This document shows positions 1 through 6,067 of a stretch of DNA of 7,811 nt, one piece after another. The DNA is from an uncultured Roseburia sp. Lineage in GTDB: Bacteria; Bacillota; Clostridia; Lachnospirales; Lachnospiraceae. The first letter of the stretch is position 1. Each line of letters opens with the position of its first letter. The stretch covers positions 1-7,811 of the forward strand of contig CAKRLC010000112.1 in the NCBI GenBank assembly GCA_934358955.1, written 5' to 3'. Both the position numbers and the translations under genes were made by a program. The notes beneath the pieces were generated by a model. It ran no database searches, was not told the DNA's origin, and saw nothing but the letters and a program-made list of their open reading frames with translations.

Positions 1-1097
1 TAATCTACCGTATTCGCAAGAAAGACAGTAACGATCACATTCAGCATACCGATCGCAGACATGATCAGAAACGCCGGAATCAAAAGCAGATATACATTGC
101 TGCTGCCGGAAAATGCGATCACAAGTAACACCAGATATCCGGCAAAAGCCATAGAAAAGCTGACATAAAAGATGTTTAATGTATTCATAAATCTGCGAAG
201 TACCGGAAAAAGGATCATCATGGCAAGTATCTGGAATGCCCCGCCGAATGTGTTAAATAACGTATAATTTGCCTGCCAGGTACTTGGACTGAAATCATAT
301 TTAAAAAAGTAAATAACAAGGTTTGAGGTGATATAAAGAGCCGTATTGATCATAACGATCGCAACAACCATTGTCATTGCCTGATCATTCCGGAACAATG
401 CGCGAAACATTTCTTTGACAGAGGCAGTCTTCATATCCACAGATGATTTTTCCCGGATCGTTATACAGGTGATCGTCGTAAAAAGCATAAAAAGAACTGC
501 TATGATCAATGCAAAATAGCGGTAGCCAAGCCGTTCGATCTCAGATGCGGTCGTTCCACCCGCCAGCTTTCCAAGAGCAGACACACTTAAGACCGTAATG
601 ATCGTTATGACAGCGGAACCGACTCCGGCACAGGAACGTGCAAGGGCAGAAAGACCTTCCCGCTCTTTTCCACTCTCTGTAAATGCCGGGATCATCGACC
701 AATATGGAATATCCATCATAGTATAAGTAACGCCCCACAGAATATAGGTTGCAGCTGCATAAGCTACCAGCCCACTTCCACTTAATGTAGGCGGTGCCGC
801 AAACATAAAATAAAGAATGATCGCATTCAATAAAGTTCCGACAAATAACCATGGGCGGAATTTTCCCCACCTTGTTTTTGTTTTTGCAACAATGATGCCC
901 ATGACCGGGTCATTAAAAACATCAAAAATACGCGCTGCAAATAAAATAATTCCCATTGCAACAGCGCTGACTCCCATAACATCCTGATAATAATAAAGAA
1001 TGTAGGAAGCGGAAAGCATATATACCATATCTTTTCCAACTGCCCCGATTCCATAAGCGAATTTTTCTTTTCCGCTCAATCTTCTTTTTGTTTCCAT
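1..1097 (-). CDS. MelB-like GPH-family sugar:cation symporter (3' end cut by window edge)
   Basis: The frame encodes 365 residues and is still open at the left edge, so roughly the last 90-110 residues of a typical 450-470 aa GPH transporter are missing. It is a multi-pass inner-membrane protein resembling E. coli melibiose carrier MelB throughout. Visible matches are YGxGAxGKD (15-23), ARIFDVFNDP (55-64), RWGKFRPW (76-83) and YTMMDIPYW (125-133). D23, D59, D63 and D129 line up with the MelB cation/sugar-site aspartates D19, D55, D59 and D124. The window ends at NTVDY, just before the conserved lysine helix. The start at 1097 is supported by AAAGGAG seven bases upstream. It begins 23 bp after the stop of the glycosyltransferase-like gene, so the two are almost certainly co-transcribed. 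The substrate is unknown: GPH members carry glycosides, pentosides, hexuronides or, in animal relatives, lysolipids. The family call is firm; substrate and direction are not. Confidence 0.93.
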   Translation of the reverse strand, partial: METKRRLSGKEKFAYGIGAVGKDMVYMLSASYILYYYQDVMGVSAVAMGIILFAARIFDVFNDPVMGIIVAKTKTRWGKFRPWLFVGTLLNAIILYFMFAAPPTLSGSGLVAYAAATYILWGVTYTMMDIPYWSMIPAFTESGKEREGLSALARSCAGVGSAVITIITVLSVSALGKLAGGTTASEIERLGYRYFALIIAVLFMLFTTITCITIREKSSVDMKTASVKEMFRALFRNDQAMTMVVAIVMINTALYITSNLVIYFFKYDFSPSTWQANYTLFNTFGGAFQILAMMILFPVLRRFMNTLNIFYVSFSMAFAGYLVLLVIAFSGSSNVYLLLIPAFLIMSAIGMLNVIVTVFLANTVD

Positions 1098-1120
1098 ACG
1101 TCTTCTCCTTTATATACAGC

Positions 1121-2629
1121 TTATTTGTTTCGTTTTTTCAGGTCCATGGCAAGTTCTACAACCTTATATGCCCCATCGTAGAGTCCTGCTGTTTTGTTTT
1201 GCCTGATGCACCGGCACATATCCCCAATCAGCTCCTTATCCTCTAAAAACAGATCAAGCATCTGCAGTGTATGTGGGATATCACGGCATTCTAACGTTCC
1301 ATCTCCCATTTCAGCGGAATGGATCGCGCCCCACATCTCATGTTTTCCGACCCGGCGGATGAAAAGCTTCGGAACCGGATAAAATGCCAGCTCGCTTGGC
1401 TTTGTCACTAGCACATCACAGCTTCTCATTAAAAGATTGGTGCAGTAGACTGCTTCGAATACATTTTCATGCCAGAATCCATGGATCCCTGTGATCTCTT
1501 CTGTCTCATCCAGTGCTTTTTTTGCAAACTGTTCCGTATCCTTCCAGTTATCAAAATGCTCTGTTGCAAATTCTTTCATTTCCGGGATCTCCGAGCACAA
1601 CGCATCCCATACGTTTTTATAGTCCCCGACATTCACATAAAGCACTGCTTTCTTTTTTCTGATAAAAGGAAGCAGATGCTGTATGATCGCAGCAAATATT
1701 TCCTTCTGTGCCCCGGCCCCACCGATCGTCAGTAAAAAACGCATCGGTTTTTGTTCTTCTTTTCGACGGATACGTGCAGCACAGTCCTTCTCGATACCGC
1801 TTACCAGCTCATGATCAATATAATGACCTGTGTATACAAGACTCTCTGCCGGCATAGGCAAATTCACCTTCTGCTTATTCATTCCGTTTAAAATGCGATA
1901 ACCCATGTAAGCATTACGGCACTGGATCGTATGTACACTTCCTTCTGACAGATGCAGCGCCATCGGCCAATTATCCGGGATTGCATTCACTACATATTTC
2001 ATACCGGCATGTACGGCTGCCTGAGCCGGCCATACATGTGTTCCGATCACAGGTATTTCTTTTGGCACATTCCGATAGACCGGTGCCATAAGCTCAGCAT
2101 TTTTCTGGTCAGCAGCGTTGTAGGATAATGCCCGAAACCCCTCATAGTTCATCGGTTCCCATACAAATTTATTAAACAGCGGATTCTTAGAAAGTCTTGA
2201 GCCAAGGGAATACAGATCGTTTTGTGCCCCGATCACCTTTGTACAGGTTGTTTCCCGATAAGAATTTAAATCCATCCAATATGGAACATACCCCATTGCT
2301 TTGGCTGCAGATGCCATTGCCATCGAAATCCGGTAATGCCCGAATCCCATACGGATATTTCCGACAATGATTCCTTTCTCTGTATCAAACCCGTTCTTTT
2401 CCAGCTCCTCCCCTCTGTCATAATGCACATTCTCCGCCAGTTCTCCTACTAATACATTATAAACACCAAGAGAATCTCCTATATAACGATTTTTCTGTAT
2501 GACAGCAGGATAATCCTTGTTGCTGTCATCTCCAAATTTTCTAATATATTTCTGTTTTGATCTTTCTGCTTTTTTTGATACCTTCTCCGGCATCCTGTTA
2601 CCAAAGATCACGCTGGATCTGTCTTCCAT
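1121..2629 (-). CDS. GT-B fold glycosyltransferase-like protein (MurG/MGDG-synthase type), function unknown
   Basis: A 502-residue soluble protein with no signal peptide or membrane segment. The first ~85 residues are a basic, variable extension. A GT-B-like N-domain opens at about 86-100 with a strand followed by GNIRMGFGHYR, comparable to the GxGH loop that starts MurG and diacylglycerol glucosyltransferases (GT28-like). A second Rossmann-like half begins at RFLLTIGGAGAQKE (297-310). The segment VTKPSELAFYPVPKLFI (408-424) sits where GT28 enzymes carry the nucleotide-sugar-binding G/K-x-(S/T)-x-x-E motif. I do not recognise a characterised family, so donor and acceptor are unknown. The start at 2629 has GAGGGAG about eight bases upstream; the internal Met13 lacks that support. 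It lies 114 bp after tetR and 23 bp before the GPH transporter gene. That places it in one operon, where it may modify a lipid or sugar that the transporter moves. A non-catalytic GT-B-like protein is also possible. Confidence 0.75.
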   Translation of the reverse strand: MEDRSSVIFGNRMPEKVSKKAERSKQKYIRKFGDDSNKDYPAVIQKNRYIGDSLGVYNVLVGELAENVHYDRGEELEKNGFDTEKGIIVGNIRMGFGHYRISMAMASAAKAMGYVPYWMDLNSYRETTCTKVIGAQNDLYSLGSRLSKNPLFNKFVWEPMNYEGFRALSYNAADQKNAELMAPVYRNVPKEIPVIGTHVWPAQAAVHAGMKYVVNAIPDNWPMALHLSEGSVHTIQCRNAYMGYRILNGMNKQKVNLPMPAESLVYTGHYIDHELVSGIEKDCAARIRRKEEQKPMRFLLTIGGAGAQKEIFAAIIQHLLPFIRKKKAVLYVNVGDYKNVWDALCSEIPEMKEFATEHFDNWKDTEQFAKKALDETEEITGIHGFWHENVFEAVYCTNLLMRSCDVLVTKPSELAFYPVPKLFIRRVGKHEMWGAIHSAEMGDGTLECRDIPHTLQMLDLFLEDKELIGDMCRCIRQNKTAGLYDGAYKVVELAMDLKKRNK

Positions 2630-2724
2630 GGAATTTTCTCCCTCTCTTCTAGCCTCTGTGTCAAAAAGTCTGCCGTTCCGTTTTATTTGCAGCTTGCACC
2701 TTAAAGCCTGAAATATTTCTTTTG

Positions 2725-2738
2725 TGTAATCGGTTACG
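2725..2738. promoter_or_regulatory. cre/LacI-operator-like palindrome between tetR and the GT gene
   Basis: TGTAATCGGTTACG has GTAA/TTAC arms around a central CG. It matches the Bacillus CcpA cre consensus TGWNANCGNTNWCA at every position except the last. It lies six bases past the tetR stop and about 95 bp upstream of the glycosyltransferase start. There it could control an internal promoter or act as a roadblock giving catabolite repression of the transporter pair. I found no convincing -10/-35 pair in this 114-bp gap. The match may be coincidental. Confidence 0.35.
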
Positions 2739-2743
2739 AAAAG

Positions 2744-3310
2744 TTATGGCTGTGTGATTCCATCCATTAAAATAGATACTACATCCTCTAAAGCTTCCGC
2801 ATAGGATATCTGACTGGTGACTAACACATCCCGCTGGAAAAACTGTTCCAGGGTAGCCTCCATCATCGTCTTTAAAATCGGAATTCTGATCGTCCGGATC
2901 GATCCCTCCTGCATGCCAAGCTCTAACAGTGCAATCGTTGTCTCCCAACCCGTTTCTAACCGTTGCTCCACCTTCCGGTAAATCTTTGGATATTTTTCTT
3001 TCAGTAAATACAGCTGGCGGAAATCAATATCACGGTACCCCTCCGGCAATACTCCTAAAATAGCCCTGATTTTTCCAACCGTATCCAGCGATGTATCTTC
3101 CATGACGCGCCGTTCACTTTCCTTAATCGTATCAAAGCAATAATCTACCATCTCAGCGATCAGTGTGTTTTTATCCGGAAAAACAGTATAAATTGTCTTC
3201 TTGCTGATTCCAAGCAATGAGGCAATATCATCCATTGTAAATTTCAGTCCTTTCTTTCGATAGGCCTGAATCGTCCCCTCTAAAATTGTTTTTTTTAATT
3301 CAGGTTCCAT
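2744..3310 (-). CDS. TetR/AcrR-family transcriptional repressor
   Basis: A 188-residue protein of normal length for TetR repressors. The N-terminal DNA-binding domain covers residues ~1-50. The helix-turn-helix is MDDIASLLGISKKTIYTVF (26-44), followed by the typical DKNTLIAEMV start of helix 4. The remainder (about 60-188) is the helical ligand-binding and dimerisation half, which is not diagnostic for a ligand. The start at 3310 is preceded by AAAGGAGCAGTAA, a strong ribosome binding site with normal spacing. It is the first gene of the minus-strand unit tetR, glycosyltransferase-like, GPH transporter. Its promoter lies between two dyads that are good candidates for its own operators, so negative autoregulation is likely. 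It is also divergent from the larC-like gene, 204 bp away. The family is certain from the HTH; target genes and inducer are inferred from position only. Confidence 0.93.
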   Translation of the reverse strand: MEPELKKTILEGTIQAYRKKGLKFTMDDIASLLGISKKTIYTVFPDKNTLIAEMVDYCFDTIKESERRVMEDTSLDTVGKIRAILGVLPEGYRDIDFRQLYLLKEKYPKIYRKVEQRLETGWETTIALLELGMQEGSIRTIRIPILKTMMEATLEQFFQRDVLVTSQISYAEALEDVVSILMDGITQP

Positions 3311-3344
3311 TTACTGCTCCTTTATCTGGTTCTCTCTTTTCTGT

Positions 3345-3372
3345 GGAAACTATTTTTACTGTTTCAGTTTCC
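3345..3372. promoter_or_regulatory. Candidate TetR operator 1 (downstream dyad)
   Basis: Perfect 7-bp arms GGAAACT (3345-3351) and AGTTTCC (3366-3372) are separated by 14 bp, with an extra GTTTC at 3361-3365. The dyad covers the predicted transcription start of tetR (about 3369). A bound repressor here would block initiation. It shares geometry and 14 consecutive bases, in inverted orientation, with the second dyad at 3404-3431. Confidence 0.6.
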
Positions 3373-3375
3373 TAA

Positions 3376-3404
3376 ATTGTAGCATGAATCCACAACTGTC
3401 ACAA
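3376..3404 (-). promoter_or_regulatory. Predicted sigma-A promoter of the tetR operon
   Basis: On the minus strand, TTGTGA (3404-3399) and TACAAT (3381-3376) are spaced by 17 bp, with a TGC extension just before the -10. Transcription would begin near 3369, giving a leader of about 59 nt before the tetR start codon. The two dyads bracket the promoter at -35 and at the start site. Confidence 0.65.
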
Positions 3405-3431
3405 GAAACCAGTTTCACAAAAATAGTTTCC
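3404..3431. promoter_or_regulatory. Candidate TetR operator 2 (upstream dyad)
   Basis: Arms AGAAACC (3404-3410) and AGTTTCC (3425-3431) are separated by 14 bp, exactly as in operator 1. The core GAAAC/GTTTC pair is perfect and the outer positions differ. An additional GTTTC lies at 3412-3416. It abuts the -35 box of the tetR promoter. Its centre is 59 bp from that of operator 1. It could also influence the divergent larC-like promoter, whose -35 begins 28 bp further on. Confidence 0.55.
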
Positions 3432-3459
3432 ATTTTTTGTGAAAAAACACGAATTTATA

Positions 3460-3488
3460 TTGCAACTCCAGGCGTTGTTTACTACAAT
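3460..3488 (+). promoter_or_regulatory. Predicted promoter of the larC-like gene
   Basis: TTGCAA (3460-3465) and TACAAT (3483-3488) are separated by 17 bp. The start would be near 3495, leaving a short leader of about 20 nt. AGAAAGGA (3497-3504), ten bases before the ATG at 3515, serves as the ribosome binding site. Confidence 0.55.
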
Positions 3489-3492
3489 AACG
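3473..3492. promoter_or_regulatory. Imperfect dyad over the larC-like -10 box
   Basis: CGTTGTT (3473-3479) and AATAACG (3486-3492) form 7-bp arms with one mismatch around a 6-bp centre. The dyad spans the predicted -10 hexamer. It is positioned like a repressor site but does not resemble the GAAAC-type dyads nearby, so a different regulator would be implied. It may be chance. Confidence 0.3.
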
Positions 3493-3514
3493 TTAAAGAA
3501 AGGATTTTGATTTT

Positions 3515-4651
3515 ATGAACTTACTTTATTTTGACTGTAATATGGGCGCTACAGGCAATCTGCTTGTATCTGCACTTTATGATTTATATGAACCAAAAGC
3601 AGAATTTTTAGAAATGATGAACCACTCGTTTCTTCCTTATCATGTTGCCATCACAGAGACCTCCTTCCGCAGCGAAGAACTCTCCGGCAGACAGCTTGAG
3701 ATTACCGTTGCAGACACTTGCGGTTTCCCGGAAACAGCATTTGCATCTTATGCATCCTTATCCGCATTGATCGACACTTTGTTCCTCCCATCCGCTGTCA
3801 AAAAACAGGTGCTGGATATTTACCACCTGCTTGGTGATGCGAAGGCTTCTGTTCTTCAGTCATCCCCTGAAGCAGTCTCTTTTGACGCCCCGGACGCACC
3901 GATCACTTTTGTCTCTATCTGCGGTCTTGCACTTCTTCTTTCCCGGCTTGCTCCGGACAGGATTTATGCTGCGCCGCTAAATATAGGTAACGCAGGTTCC
4001 GTTGCATCTGCTCTCTTACAGGGTCTTCCTGTCTTTTATGACAATAACAAAGACGTGCCTTTGACCGCAGAGGCTGCCGCCATCTTAAAATACTATGCCA
4101 ACGCCTTTGATGCACTCCCTGCTATCACACTGCATCATAGCGGATACGGTATCCAGAAGATTTCGGAACAGACAGCCTGCTATGTCCGTGCTTTCTATGG
4201 TGAAATGACTTCCGGCGAATATGATGACCGGATTCTTGGAATTTCCTGTAACTTAGATGATATGACCGGAGAGGCGATCGGATTTGCAACAGAAATGATT
4301 CTTGCTGCCGGTGCGCTGGATGTCTTTGCGACTTCGATCCAGATGAAAAAAAACAGGCCCGGTATTCTCTTAACCTGTCTGTGTAAAATAAACGAAAAAG
4401 AAAAATTTACAGAATTGATTTTCCGGCACACCACAACCCGTGGTGTCCGCTATACAACCTACGAACGGGCCAAGCTCTCCTCTTCGTTCTCAGAAGTTAA
4501 TACCCCACTCGGGACCATACGCATGAAGCAAAGTGTGGGCTATGGAGCTTCCCATGAGAAACCGGAATTTGAAGATTTGAAGGCGATCGCCTTAAGAGAG
4601 AATCTTTCACTCGAAGGAGTCCTTGATCTTTTAAAGAAAAGTATCCTATAA
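3515..4651 (+). CDS. larC: LarC-family nickel-pincer cofactor protein, divergent N-terminal domain
   Basis: A 378-residue cytoplasmic protein. LarC inserts nickel into the pyridinium bis-thiocarboxylate nucleotide to finish the nickel-pincer cofactor of lactate racemase-type enzymes, using CTP. The C-terminal half is clearly LarC: NLDDMTGEAIGFATE (246-260), GALDVFATSIQMKKNRPG (266-283), TTTRGVR (306-312) and KPEFEDLK (349-356). The N-terminus has LLYFDCNMGATGN (3-15), where LarC normally has GxSGDM, so the Asp is Asn here. The usual His-rich HHHR-type segment and the HFHEVGAVDSIVDIVG motif are absent; the latter aligns with FDAPDAPITFVSICG (123-137). The PVPAPAT segment also seems deleted. 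The frame is continuous, unlike the split LarC1/LarC2 of Lactiplantibacillus. It stands alone with its own promoter and terminator; no larA, larB or larE is in view. The family is firm from the C-terminal motifs; activity of this variant is uncertain. Confidence 0.85.
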   Translation: MNLLYFDCNMGATGNLLVSALYDLYEPKAEFLEMMNHSFLPYHVAITETSFRSEELSGRQLEITVADTCGFPETAFASYASLSALIDTLFLPSAVKKQVLDIYHLLGDAKASVLQSSPEAVSFDAPDAPITFVSICGLALLLSRLAPDRIYAAPLNIGNAGSVASALLQGLPVFYDNNKDVPLTAEAAAILKYYANAFDALPAITLHHSGYGIQKISEQTACYVRAFYGEMTSGEYDDRILGISCNLDDMTGEAIGFATEMILAAGALDVFATSIQMKKNRPGILLTCLCKINEKEKFTELIFRHTTTRGVRYTTYERAKLSSSFSEVNTPLGTIRMKQSVGYGASHEKPEFEDLKAIALRENLSLEGVLDLLKKSIL

Positions 4652-4660
4652 TTTCATGAT

Positions 4661-4712
4661 AAAAAATGCTCTGTGAGAATGCACCAAGGCACATTCTCAC
4701 AGAGCATTTTTT
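4661..4712. terminator. Perfect 21-bp bidirectional intrinsic terminator
   Basis: Arms 4661-4681 and 4692-4712 are exact reverse complements (core TGCTCTGTGAGAATG) around a 10-nt loop. The stem starts with six A and ends with six T, so it works as an intrinsic terminator on both strands. It begins 9 bp after the larC-like stop and lies 82 bp beyond the end of the convergent membrane-protein gene. Confidence 0.93.
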
Positions 4713-4732
4713 GTATAGATTTCATTTTCAAA

Positions 4733-4774
4733 AGGTCGGCTCCATAACTTTATCCGTAACCTAAAAGCTGACCT
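4733..4774 (-). terminator. Possible weak terminator hairpin after the membrane-protein gene
   Basis: AGGTCGGCT (4733-4741) and AGCTGACCT (4766-4774) form 9-bp arms with one mismatch and a 24-nt loop. On the minus strand the stem is followed by TTTTG. It lies about 20 bp past the stop of the 4794-5831 gene. The long loop and short T-run make it a poor terminator, and the perfect one further on may do the work. Confidence 0.35.
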
Positions 4775-4793
4775 CTGTTTCTAATATCATCCC

Positions 4794-5831
4794 TTATTCT
4801 GCACGGGACATTGCTTCTTCGTAATCAGGTGTTCCAACCCAGATTTCTTCCTTGTAAGGGTTTTTCTTTAATGCGATGGAACGTTTTACAATTGCTGCAA
4901 ATACAACGACATTCACTGCAAGTGCTAAAACAGCGATCACACCCTGTGCTGCCGGATCCACTGCGGTTGGATGTGTTGCTGCATCCATAAATCCGTCTGC
5001 ATAAAGTCGTGGGATAACTGCAAATTTTCCCTGATCCTGGAATAATGGGAATACCTGTGCAAACATACACCATAAAGCAAGTGTATTGGCACGGTTCTGG
5101 ATCCAGCCACCTTTGTTCCAGAAAGCTGCTGCAAATGTAGGTGCCAATAATAATGCAACACCACAATACCAGGAATGAGTTGGAAGATTTAAGTAGGTAT
5201 ACTCAAAATTCCATACATCGTATGCAAGGATAAACATCCATGTCATATCCGGCCATAACATATCATCCTTCTTCTTGGATGTATAAATTCCCCACCAGCC
5301 TGTCATACATAAAATATTAATGATTCCGGCAATACCATTGAGGACATTCCACCATCCTCCGTATAACCATACACCTTCTGAAGATAACCACCAGCGTGTA
5401 CCTGTCTCGGATAATGCCATTGCTCCTTTGACAGCAGACTCAAAATCACTGCCGACAGCAATCAAAATGTTGATCGCAACAATTACAAATGGAAATGCTT
5501 TAAACCACTGTGTCTTACCAACACCCCATTTATATTTGAGCATCATAAAGCCGATACATCCGGCTGTTGCCGCATATAATTTGGCATAATGGAACCAGCT
5601 TGTCATGTGCACATATGTATTGTTGTTAAGTGCCCATTCTGCTCCACCTGCTGCTGACACATAAATCGCAATGAAATAAATGGTCAGAATTACTGGAAGT
5701 ACCACGAAACATAACAGTCCCCCTGCCTTTGTACGTCTGGCGATCTCATTTGCGAGTACAAGACTGGCAAAAACAAGAATCCAGCCAATGAACTGCCATG
5801 CCGCGCCATCGCCATAAACCTGAAATAACAT
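4794..5831 (-). CDS. Trp-rich multi-pass membrane protein, probable DUF5692 family
   Basis: A 345-residue integral membrane protein with about eight or nine hydrophobic segments, roughly at 12-28, 38-58, 78-97, 112-127, 160-182, 194-208, 221-238, 247-263 and 296-315. The tail is charged and cytoplasmic-looking (316-345). It holds 21 tryptophans (about 6%), including WW pairs at 147-148, 160-161 and 179-180. Conserved-looking polar stretches inside or between helices include AYDVWNFEYTYLNLPTHSWY (203-222) and WNKGGWIQNRANTLALW (238-254). I recall such proteins as the uncharacterised DUF5692 family; I cannot verify this here, and no biochemical role is known to me. The start has GGAGGAG nine bases upstream. 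It is a one-gene transcription unit with its own promoter and faces the larC-like gene tail to tail. It could be a transporter, receptor or membrane enzyme. Confidence 0.88.
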   Translation of the reverse strand: MLFQVYGDGAAWQFIGWILVFASLVLANEIARRTKAGGLLCFVVLPVILTIYFIAIYVSAAGGAEWALNNNTYVHMTSWFHYAKLYAATAGCIGFMMLKYKWGVGKTQWFKAFPFVIVAINILIAVGSDFESAVKGAMALSETGTRWWLSSEGVWLYGGWWNVLNGIAGIINILCMTGWWGIYTSKKKDDMLWPDMTWMFILAYDVWNFEYTYLNLPTHSWYCGVALLLAPTFAAAFWNKGGWIQNRANTLALWCMFAQVFPLFQDQGKFAVIPRLYADGFMDAATHPTAVDPAAQGVIAVLALAVNVVVFAAIVKRSIALKKNPYKEEIWVGTPDYEEAMSRAE

Positions 5832-5865
5832 AACTAATCTCCTCCGTTATTTATTAATATATTTT

Positions 5866-5880
5866 TCTGGTCATACCAGA
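5866..5880. promoter_or_regulatory. Perfect palindrome at the predicted transcript start
   Basis: TCTGGT-CAT-ACCAGA is a perfect 6-bp inverted repeat with a 3-bp centre. It begins a few bases downstream of the predicted minus-strand transcription start (about 5884), inside the leader of the Trp-rich membrane protein. It could be a repressor operator or a small 5' hairpin that stabilises the mRNA. Confidence 0.5.
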
Positions 5881-5890
5881 GATTGTTATT

Positions 5891-5919
5891 ATTTTAACAC
5901 TTTTAAGAAGGGATTTCAA
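5891..5919 (-). promoter_or_regulatory. Predicted sigma-A promoter of the membrane-protein gene
   Basis: On the minus strand, TTGAAA (5919-5914) and TAAAAT (5896-5891) are 17 bp apart, with a TGT extension before the -10. Each hexamer differs from consensus at one position. The predicted start near 5884 gives a leader of about 53 nt ending in a strong GGAGGAG ribosome binding site. Confidence 0.7.
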
Positions 5920-5920
5920 T

Positions 5921-5957
5921 GTTATTTCAGAATTACTGTATTTTTATCGTTATTTCA
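5921..5957. repeat. Direct repeats GTTATTTCA upstream of the promoter
   Basis: The 9-mer GTTATTTCA occurs at 5921-5929 and 5949-5957, 28 bp apart. Both copies lie just upstream of the -35 box of the membrane-protein promoter (read as TGAAATAAC on its strand). Such placement fits activator sites or AT-rich UP-like DNA, but the region is AT-rich and the repeat may be coincidental. Confidence 0.3.
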
Positions 5958-6067
5958 CAATTTTCCAGTCCTTCTATCACGATTTCAAAATGGTTTTCCG
6001 TCATAATCACGAAACACTCAGAAACCCAGGAATCTATTTTTCCTTTCCACTGTAATGTTTCCGGATT
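5933..6067 (-). other. Open 44-codon frame directly after the sortase stop
   Basis: Past the sortase TAA (6070-6068), the same frame stays open for 44 codons and ends at TAA 5935-5933. The predicted sequence begins NPETLQWKGKIDSWVSE and ends in alternating hydrophobic residues (FEIVIEGLENCEITIKIQ). The only ATG would give 23 residues and lacks a ribosome binding site. It may be a relic of a longer C-terminus, a stop-codon readthrough product or chance. This intergenic stretch (5832-6067) otherwise holds only the membrane-protein promoter and its repeats. Confidence 0.2.

Noticed and set aside
541..1054. Two minus-strand open frames of 109 and 75 codons inside the transporter region
   Set aside because: They overlap the GPH transporter, whose own frame gives clear MelB motifs; the products have no family features and are out-of-frame shadows.
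1194..1735. Plus-strand open frames opposite the glycosyltransferase-like gene
   Set aside because: They have no ribosome binding sites or recognisable motifs, and the antisense strand carries a continuous 502-codon frame with its own site.
2661..2948. A 95-codon minus-strand frame spanning the end of tetR
   Set aside because: It overlaps the TetR coding region in another frame and reads through the intergenic gap; the composition is not protein-like.
3845..3990. Possible frameshift in the larC-like gene explaining the missing HFHEVGA motif
   Set aside because: The frame is continuous and downstream homology (DRIYAAPLNIGN, then the C-terminal domain) stays in the same frame. The motif is replaced, not shifted.
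4825..5589. Alternative-frame open stretches on both strands within the membrane-protein gene
   Set aside because: They are shadows of a Trp-rich coding sequence; none has start signals or coherent features.
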